Source: an uncultured Prevotellaceae bacterium | Lineage (GTDB): Bacteria > Bacteroidota > Bacteroidia > Bacteroidales > Muribaculaceae | Assembly (NCBI GenBank): GCA_900318255.1 | Contig: ONJX01000008.1 | Span: 32,070-96,069, forward strand | Direction: 5' to 3' | Length of the DNA: 64,000 nt | Shown: positions 58,469 through 64,000 of the stretch, in pieces | How positions within the stretch are numbered: position 1 is the stretch's first letter | Layout of the letters: each line of letters opens with the position of its first letter | Program-made: the position numbers and the translations under genes | The notes under the pieces: model-generated | What the model was told of the DNA's origin: nothing | The model's database searches: none | What the model saw: the letters and a program-made list of their open reading frames with translations, nothing else

Positions 58469-60415
58469 TTATATCGTTTTATATTTTAATCTTAAACTAT
58501 TTAATACCACCGACACGCTCGACAAAGCCATCAACCCGGCTGCCCACATGGGGGTAATCTGGAAATTGATGCCGAAGAGGTGCAGCACTCCTGCCGCAAG
58601 CGGCAGGCACACCAGGTTATAAACAAACGCCCAAAACAGGTTCTGCCATATCATCTTGACGGTGCTGCGGCTCAGTTCTACAGCTGCCGGCACGCTCAGC
58701 AGGTCATTGCCCATAAGGGTGACCTGCGCCACATCCATCGCCACGTCGGTGCCGGTGCCTATGGCTATGCTCACGTCGGCAAGTGCCAGCGCCTGGGTGT
58801 CGTTGATGCCGTCGCCCATCATCGCCACTGTCTTGCCCTCGCATTGCAGCCGCTTGACCAGTTGCTCTTTATCGGCAGGCATCACACCGCTCTGGTAGTG
58901 TTCAATGCCGGCTTGTTTTGCCCAATATCTCACTGCCTCCTCCTTGTCGCCACTGAGCAGATGCACCTCCACGCCCATCTTTTTCAAGGCTGTGATAGCC
59001 TCCCGGGCATTGGGCTTCAATGCCTCTCTCTCATCGAGCGACATACCGTCGGCATGAGTGAAATCCACCACGCTCTGGTTGGGAATGGTCAATGTGCCAG
59101 TCTTGTCGGTGACGAGTGCATCTACCTTGCGCAACATCTCGAGGGCTGTGGCATCTTTGATAAGAATCTGCCGCTCGGCAGCCTTGCCCATACCCACCAT
59201 CAGTGCCGTGGGGGTAGCGAGGCCCATTGCGCACGGGCAAGCCACCACGAGCACCGACACCATCGACAATATAGCCCGTGGCAGTGCGTCAAAACCCGCT
59301 ATTGCGAGCCACAGCACAAAGGTGAGCAACGCAGCAGCAGCCACCGCAGGCACAAACACGCTGGCGGCCTTGTCAACGAGGCGATGCACGGGTGCCTTAG
59401 AGTTCTGCGACTGCTGAACAATGGCGATGATTTGCGCTAAGGCTGTCGCCTCGCCCACCTCGCGCGCCCGCAGCCGCAAGCGGCCCTGGCTGGGGATAGT
59501 GCCTGCCAGCACCTTGTCGCCCACACGTTTAGCGGCAGGAGTGGGCTCACCGGTTATCATGCTCTCGTCAACATAGGCGGCATCGTCGGTCATGAAGCTC
59601 GATGCCCAGGTCACCTCGCCATCAACGGGAATCTTCTCCCCGGCGCGCACTTCAAGGAGGTCACCCTTCTCGATGGTAGAAATAGGCACCATTTCTCCTG
59701 CCTCATCACCCTCGACGGGTTGTTTCTTGGCTACCACCCTCGCCGTCTTGGGCGACATGCCCATGAGCTGACGCAGGCTGCTGGCAGTGCTGTCTTTAGC
59801 CTTCTCCTCGAGCATACGGCCAGTGAGCACAAAGGCGATAATCATCGTCACGGCATCAAAATAGGTGTGCCACGCAATGCCTCGGGCGCCCCATGCCACC
59901 TCGCCCCAAAAGGTGTTGTAAGTGCTAAACGTGAACGCTATGCCAGTAGATAATGCCACCAGGGTGTCCATGCTGGCCCCCTTGTGGCGCAACTGCCTGA
60001 AAGCGTTGACATAAAACTGCTTGCCGCAAAGGATCATACTGGCAAGCGAAATGATGAGTGCCAACTGGTTGGCAGCATCGCGGCCACCGGCATTGACCCA
60101 CCCCATCGCCAGGCACATCACCATCGCCGCAAGCACCCATGCCATGATGGTCTTGCGCTTGAGCAGCTTCCACTCTCGAGCCTCAATCTCCTCAACGCTG
60201 CGCTCCTGGTCTATCACCATGTCGTAGCCTATGTCGCTCACCTGATTCTTGAGCTCCTGGAGCGACACCTGCGAGGGGTCAAAATCTATTGTTGCAGTGC
60301 GCCCAACGAGGTTTACCGTGGCCTCATGAACGCCCGCAATAGACCGCAGCTTGTTCTCCACATTGGCCGAACAAGCCGAGCACGCCATGCCTATGACAGG
60401 AAGTGTCTTTTTCAT
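58469..60415 (-). CDS. copA: Copper-type P1B ATPase, nucleotide-binding domain missing
   Basis: This 648-residue protein has an N-terminal heavy-metal domain with C12-x2-C15 (GMACSAC), TGE in the A domain, C393-P-C395 in the membrane and phosphorylation D437 (DKTGTLT). From D437 to the hinge SGD near 487 there are only about 50 residues, whereas typical copper ATPases have about 150 or more. The usual N domain with its HP motif therefore appears absent. The C-terminus ([20 protein letters not shown]) is intact. The gene lies next to a small metallochaperone gene. Confidence 0.88.
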   Translation of the reverse strand: MKKTLPVIGMACSACSANVENKLRSIAGVHEATVNLVGRTATIDFDPSQVSLQELKNQVSDIGYDMVIDQERSVEEIEAREWKLLKRKTIMAWVLAAMVMCLAMGWVNAGGRDAANQLALIISLASMILCGKQFYVNAFRQLRHKGASMDTLVALSTGIAFTFSTYNTFWGEVAWGARGIAWHTYFDAVTMIIAFVLTGRMLEEKAKDSTASSLRQLMGMSPKTARVVAKKQPVEGDEAGEMVPISTIEKGDLLEVRAGEKIPVDGEVTWASSFMTDDAAYVDESMITGEPTPAAKRVGDKVLAGTIPSQGRLRLRAREVGEATALAQIIAIVQQSQNSKAPVHRLVDKAASVFVPAVAAAALLTFVLWLAIAGFDALPRAILSMVSVLVVACPCAMGLATPTALMVGMGKAAERQILIKDATALEMLRKVDALVTDKTGTLTIPNQSVVDFTHADGMSLDEREALKPNAREAITALKKMGVEVHLLSGDKEEAVRYWAKQAGIEHYQSGVMPADKEQLVKRLQCEGKTVAMMGDGINDTQALALADVSIAIGTGTDVAMDVAQVTLMGNDLLSVPAAVELSRSTVKMIWQNLFWAFVYNLVCLPLAAGVLHLFGINFQITPMWAAGLMALSSVSVVLNSLRLKYKTI

Positions 60416-60474
60416 CTTTTAGCTAACAAGTGGTAAAGCTAAGCACTAAATAACGGTCGTGTTAAGTAGTGCAA

Positions 60475-60525
60475 GCGTCTGTCGTGTTCAGTAGCGCAAG
60501 CGTCAGCTTGTTCAAAACAGTGAAC
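60475..60525. repeat. Host dispersed repeat, copy 2
   Basis: It shares CTGTCGTGTTCAGTAG and CGTCAGCTTGTTCAAAACAG with the copies at 57626 and 60539. Confidence 0.65.
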
Positions 60526-60538
60526 CACGCTCCCACAA

Positions 60539-60590
60539 CCGTCTGTCGTGTTCAGTAGTACAAGCGTCAGCTTGTTCAAAACAGCTGTTA
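60539..60590. repeat. Host dispersed repeat, copy 3
   Basis: It shares the same core as copy 2 and lies directly downstream, after a CACGCTCCCACAA joint. Confidence 0.65.
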
Positions 60591-60591
60591 A

Positions 60592-60804
60592 CTATAAACT
60601 AAACTCAAATCGCCCCAGGTCGTCAACAGCATCCTTCATTTGCGCTGGCGTCACCTGCGACTCGTCATAATCGACTGTCACATTAGCATCTTCCAAGCTA
60701 ACAACAGCCTCGGCAACACCAGGCAATGCCTTGATGGCACGTTCCACATTAGCCTTACAATTCACGCATTTCATACCACTAACGGTAAATGTCTTTTTTG
60801 CCAT
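60592..60804 (-). CDS. CopZ-like metallochaperone
   Basis: The ATG at 60804 (MAKKTFTVSGMKCVNC) gives 70 residues of the heavy-metal-associated fold, with the binding pair GMKC-x2-C. It hands metal, probably copper, to the ATPase encoded downstream on the same strand. A clear promoter precedes it. Confidence 0.9.
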   Translation of the reverse strand: MAKKTFTVSGMKCVNCKANVERAIKALPGVAEAVVSLEDANVTVDYDESQVTPAQMKDAVDDLGRFEFSL

Positions 60805-60827
60805 AATATCTAAGTTATTTTCAACCA

Positions 60828-60858
60828 CAAAGGTACGCATTTTTCGTTAATTACACAA
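60828..60858 (-). promoter_or_regulatory. Promoter of the metallochaperone gene
   Basis: The minus strand has TTG, 20 bases, then TACCTTTG, with the start 24 bases further. Confidence 0.65.
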
Positions 60859-60915
60859 AGGCTATAAGCTAATGTAAGTCATTTTAGCCATTTTTTTACA
60901 GCAACTTTTTCAAAA

Positions 60916-60948
60916 ATGAAACATCGGGGTCAGACCCCGATGTTTCAT
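60916..60948. repeat. Near-perfect 33-bp palindrome
   Basis: Two 16-base arms (ATGAAACATCGGGGTC and its complement) flank one A. On the minus strand it is followed by TTTTTG, so it may be a terminator for that strand. The 350 bases that follow hold a nested inverted repeat and no supported gene. Confidence 0.75.
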
Positions 60949-61085
60949 TCTTTGGCCCTCGCTTTGTCCGCATTCAGAGTTTTGCGAGTGTGAGAGTTAT
61001 GTCCAAACACATTGCGCGTTCCAGCTCGGCAGAGTTGGGGCACACTGTGTGTGACGAGCGGTGCGTCTGATGCTGCTGTTTTTCA

Positions 61086-61204
61086 TTCAAAAAGCCGCAA
61101 ACAAAGTTCGTCAAAAAGCCTGATTACGCAGGTGTTTAAACACAAGTTCTTTATAATTCCGAGCTTGCGAGGCTTTTTGACACCGGCTGGTGCGGCTTTT
61201 TGAA
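61086..61204. repeat. Nested inverted repeat, 119 bp
   Basis: The outer arms (TTCAAAAAGCCGCA, 61086-61099 and 61191-61204) and inner arms (GTCAAAAAGCCT, 61110-61121 and 61170-61181) are both perfect. The centre holds palindrome GTGTTTAAACAC (61132-61143). It resembles a mobile MITE-type element or a multi-site regulator target. No gene is seen. Confidence 0.7.
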
Positions 61205-61299
61205 GAAATCACGCCCTCATGGTCGTTGCAGTAGAGTAGCTGAAAAAGCTTCATTTTTTTTCATTTTGACACACACACTCAGCTGTCCCGCACAACACA

Positions 61300-62244
61300 T
61301 TAAAAACGTGAATCTATTATCTTGCGCAGCAGTGGTGTGAACTTGCGGGCACCGTAGGTATTGTTGAGATGGATAGAATTGTAATAGTCTTGCTCTATAA
61401 AACGTGGATCGTCGATGAAGTTGTAAAACTCAAGGTCGGGATTGAGGCGCTTGAGCATGGCAACAAACTCGTTCATCTCATCGATTTGACGCCGGCTCAC
61501 CCGCTCGCGGGCTGTCTTGTAGATGGGCATGGCGACGAATATCAGGCGCATATTGTGCTTTCGGGCGACAGTCACTATCTCGCTATAAATCTTAACATTA
61601 TCGTTATAGTTGAGATACAGCTCGGTGGAGTCGGACAAGGCAGTGGTTTCGGGCAGTTGCTTTGTCATCCAGTCGTCGCCGCGCGTGTCGTAGCTCGCAT
61701 CAAGCTCAATACCGAGCGAGTCGCACATCGTCAGGTCGGTGAGAGGTTTATATAGGCTCCCAAACAACCGTCCACAGTGGTCGTAGTTGGAATTCAAAAT
61801 CTCGCTCCAGTGCCACCACTCGCCATCGAGATAGGTATAACCCATATATTTTAGATTCATGCACCGATAGGTGTTGAACTTGGGCTCATGCTTCAGCTCA
61901 TGCAGGTGCCCCCAGTATTGATAGTCGTAGCTATAAGGCATCACCACGCACTCGAGCTTAGGCATCTGCCCAATGTACTCCTTGAGCAGTCGCAGGTCGT
62001 AATACACCGACCTTCCTGGCTGCGCAGCGTTGAAAGCCCCGTCACCAAGCAGCGAGCAGTCGATGCAGTCGGCAAGGTGAGAGTTGCCCAGCACCAGGAT
62101 GCGCAGCTCACCTTTGTGCTTCTCGAGGTAGCCTTTCTTGTAGGAGTATTCGTTGGGCACAAGCAACAGCAGCAGCTCGTAAGCCACAAAAATCACCATC
62201 ACAATGATCGAGAACACCAGTATTTTCTTTAGGAACGACTTCAT
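61300..62244 (-). CDS. SGNH-hydrolase-like acyl-group partner protein
   Basis: This 314-residue protein has one N-terminal TM helix (residues ~8-30), then GNSHLADCID in the position of the SGNH nucleophile block and NSIHLNNTYGARKF near the end as the His block. Proteins of this build act with MBOAT acyltransferases in moving acetyl groups to surface polymers, as AlgX/AlgJ- or DltD-like factors do. It starts three bases after the MBOAT gene. The catalytic assignment is tentative. Confidence 0.75.
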   Translation of the reverse strand: MKSFLKKILVFSIIVMVIFVAYELLLLLVPNEYSYKKGYLEKHKGELRILVLGNSHLADCIDCSLLGDGAFNAAQPGRSVYYDLRLLKEYIGQMPKLECVVMPYSYDYQYWGHLHELKHEPKFNTYRCMNLKYMGYTYLDGEWWHWSEILNSNYDHCGRLFGSLYKPLTDLTMCDSLGIELDASYDTRGDDWMTKQLPETTALSDSTELYLNYNDNVKIYSEIVTVARKHNMRLIFVAMPIYKTARERVSRRQIDEMNEFVAMLKRLNPDLEFYNFIDDPRFIEQDYYNSIHLNNTYGARKFTPLLRKIIDSRF

Positions 62245-62247
62245 GGC

Positions 62248-63687
62248 TTAAAACTGGAAATAAATGAAATTAGAATGTAGCCCCGACATGAGCACTGTGA
62301 ACACAAACAGCACCACATATATCGCCCAGCGCACCCAGCGGTAGCGCACTATGCCCGTGGGCGAGTCGCCAAAGTCGAGGGCAAAACGTTTCTCGCGGTA
62401 AACCCACTCCACCACGAGCATCACGGCACAATAGGCAAGAGCCACTTTTATGTCATGACCAAAGCCCACTTTGAGCAGCGACGATGAGAACATGGTGCTG
62501 AGATATGTGCCCAGCTCTGCCATGCTCGGAGCACGGAATATGATCATTCCCATCACCGTAATGGCGAAGGTCAGCAACATCAGCCCCGTTTCCTTAATTG
62601 AGGGCAGCATCTTGCCGCTAGCCACCGTGTCGCGATAGCGGCCACGACCGAGCAGGATGAGAGGCACAAACCACACGGCATTGTAGAGTCCCCACACCAC
62701 ATAGGTCCAGGCGGCTCCATGCCACAGTCCACTCAGGGCAAACAGCACAAAAGTGTTGACAATGGTCTTGGCCTTGCCGCCACGGCTGCCACCCAGCGGG
62801 AAATACACATACTCGGTGAACCAGTTCATCAACGTCACATGCCAGCGACGCCAGAACTCACGCATACTACGAGAGAAATAAGGCACCTTGAAGTTGGTAG
62901 TCAGCTCTATGCCAAAGAGCCGCGCGCAGCCTATGGCGATGTCGCTGTAGCCAGAGAAGTCGGCATAAATCTGGAAAGAGAAGAGCACTCCACCAAGCAT
63001 CAGCGCAAAGCCCGTCTGCGAGGCGGCATCGGCCCACAACTTGTCAACAATCATGCCGCAGGTGTCGGCGACTATCATCTTCTTGAAGAGGCCCCACAGC
63101 ATCTGGCGCATTCCATCGGTAGCAGCCTTAGGAGAGAAGGTGCGCGGCTGCTGAATTTGCGGCAGCAGCTTGGTGGCACGCTCTATGGGACCTGCCACCA
63201 GCTGCGGAAAGAAGCTGATGAAGGCCATCACGTCGATGAGGCTGTGCGACGCATCGAGTTTCTTGCGATACACGTCGATAGAATAGCTCAGCGCCTGGAA
63301 GGTGTAGAAGCTGATGCCCACCGGGAGCACGATGTTGAGCGTGGGAGCATCACAATTCCAGCCTAGGCTCAACATTGCATCGGCAAACGACTCGGTGAAG
63401 AAGTTGAAATACTTGAAGAACCCAAGTATCAAGAGGTTGATGACGATGTTGGCCGCACTAATGAGCTTGCCCTTGTCACGGTGGCGCTCTATCAACACAC
63501 CGCTGGCATAGCTGCACAGCGAGGTGAAGGCAATAAGCGAGAGAAACCGCCAGTCCCACCAGCCATAAAAGACATAGCTCGCAACAACTATAAGCACATT
63601 TTGCCACTTCAATGGCTTGAACACAAGCCAGTAAAGCAGAAAAACTATGGGCAGAAACACCAAAAACTGTATTGAATTGAATACCAT
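62248..63687 (-). CDS. MBOAT-family acyltransferase (AlgI/DltB-like)
   Basis: This 479-residue multi-pass membrane protein has MBOAT hallmarks FWRRWHVTLMNWFTEYVYFPLGG and the active His in LSGLWHGAAWTYVVWG. It probably transfers acyl groups to an exported polysaccharide with the SGNH-like partner downstream. The upstream gene at 63725 is co-oriented, with a 37-base gap. Confidence 0.9.
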   Translation of the reverse strand: MVFNSIQFLVFLPIVFLLYWLVFKPLKWQNVLIVVASYVFYGWWDWRFLSLIAFTSLCSYASGVLIERHRDKGKLISAANIVINLLILGFFKYFNFFTESFADAMLSLGWNCDAPTLNIVLPVGISFYTFQALSYSIDVYRKKLDASHSLIDVMAFISFFPQLVAGPIERATKLLPQIQQPRTFSPKAATDGMRQMLWGLFKKMIVADTCGMIVDKLWADAASQTGFALMLGGVLFSFQIYADFSGYSDIAIGCARLFGIELTTNFKVPYFSRSMREFWRRWHVTLMNWFTEYVYFPLGGSRGGKAKTIVNTFVLFALSGLWHGAAWTYVVWGLYNAVWFVPLILLGRGRYRDTVASGKMLPSIKETGLMLLTFAITVMGMIIFRAPSMAELGTYLSTMFSSSLLKVGFGHDIKVALAYCAVMLVVEWVYREKRFALDFGDSPTGIVRYRWVRWAIYVVLFVFTVLMSGLHSNFIYFQF

Positions 63688-63724
63688 GCCGTCTAAAGCA
63701 TTTAGGGAGCAAAGAGGTCTATAA

Positions 63725-64000
63725 TCACTCCGCCACTTTCCACTGCTCTATGGTGCGAGTGTCGGGGTTGACGGTCACGCCCACCTTCACCTTGCGGCGG
63801 GGGTCGTTCCAGTAGGGGATAAGGTAGTTCTTCTCGTCAATCTGGGCCAGGGCCTCATCGACCGTGGCAGTGCTCGAGATTTTCAGCTCAAGCACATAGA
63901 TCGTGCTGCGGCTCTTCATCACCACGTCGCAGCGGCCACGCGCGCTGCGCACCTCGGTCTGAGTCTCGATGCCTATGCAGTCAAACATCACACGCAGCAG
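63725..64000 (-). CDS. PD-(D/E)XK nuclease domain gene (5' end outside window)
   Basis: The frame is open to the window edge. The visible end has RGRCDVVMK, then IYVLELKISSTATVDEALAQI and VGVTVNPDTRTIEQW, matching the C-terminal nuclease-like domain (DUF1703 type) of AAA-ATPase-like proteins common in Bacteroidales. The N-terminal ATPase part should lie to the right. Confidence 0.75.
   Translation of the reverse strand: MLRVMFDCIGIETQTEVRSARGRCDVVMKSRSTIYVLELKISSTATVDEALAQIDEKNYLIPYWNDPRRKVKVGVTVNPDTRTIEQWKVAE

Noticed and set aside
1..64000. CRISPR array or diversity-generating retroelement
   Set aside because: No regularly spaced repeats, Cas genes or reverse transcriptase are seen. The fibre variation signal is a G run, not template-repeat mutagenesis.

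Overview
The window joins two kinds of DNA. About 1-48,990 is most of a temperate, probably short-tailed (podovirus-like) prophage. From 48,991 to the end is host chromosome of a Bacteroidales bacterium. The assignment rests on gene content (DUF4494- and DUF4373-type phage genes, Bacteroidetes-type large polyvalent protein, YitT/DUF2179, AddA-like helicase-nuclease, MBOAT pair) and on many promoters of the Bacteroidetes form TTG-N19/21-TAnnTTTG. Prevotellaceae or Muribaculaceae seem likely, but the sequence alone does not decide.

Prophage layout. (i) 1-7134: a giant polyvalent protein, cut by the window edge. (ii) 10,602-7,195, minus strand: a small protein, a rhomboid protease with all catalytic residues, and the large terminase. 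(iii) 10,722-19,183, plus strand: scaffold, major capsid protein, head proteins, an 1123-residue tail fibre, and two paralogous fibre-associated genes, one of which is split by a G7 run. (iv) 19,226-19,361, minus strand: a compact structured RNA with its own promoter and terminator. (v) 19,642-27,114, plus strand: a promoter, small membrane and Cys-rich proteins, a holin-endolysin-unimolecular spanin lysis cassette, connector-like proteins and the portal. (vi) 46,297-27,307, minus strand: the early region, with recombination (RecT, PD-(D/E)XK nuclease, SNF2 helicase, VRR-NUC), replication (DUF4373 protein, DnaC-like loader), an HU-like protein, a DNA adenine methylase, ASCH-like paralogs, two radical SAM enzymes and a large tail protein. 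Three tRNA-like folds lie beside recT. (vii) 46,354-48,861: operator, cI-like repressor, and an AT-rich accessory block (DUF6864-like protein, a two-TM protein, and Cys-motif envelope proteins). No tape-measure protein and no integrase are visible. The integrase should lie left of the window.

The right prophage end is a 3' half of tRNA-Ser(GGA) beginning in the anticodon loop (48,935-48,990), followed by the tRNA terminator. The intact tRNA is therefore predicted beyond the left edge.

The host segment carries a lipoprotein, a YitT membrane protein, a two-cluster ferredoxin, an LTA-synthase-like sulfatase, an eIF1/YciH-type factor in an operon with an AddA-like helicase-nuclease, SurE, a copper-type P-ATPase that lacks its nucleotide-binding domain together with a small metallochaperone, an O-acylation pair (MBOAT plus SGNH-like), and the end of a PD-(D/E)XK gene. 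Intergenic regions hold duplicated promoters, a likely small RNA, dispersed repeats and a nested inverted repeat.
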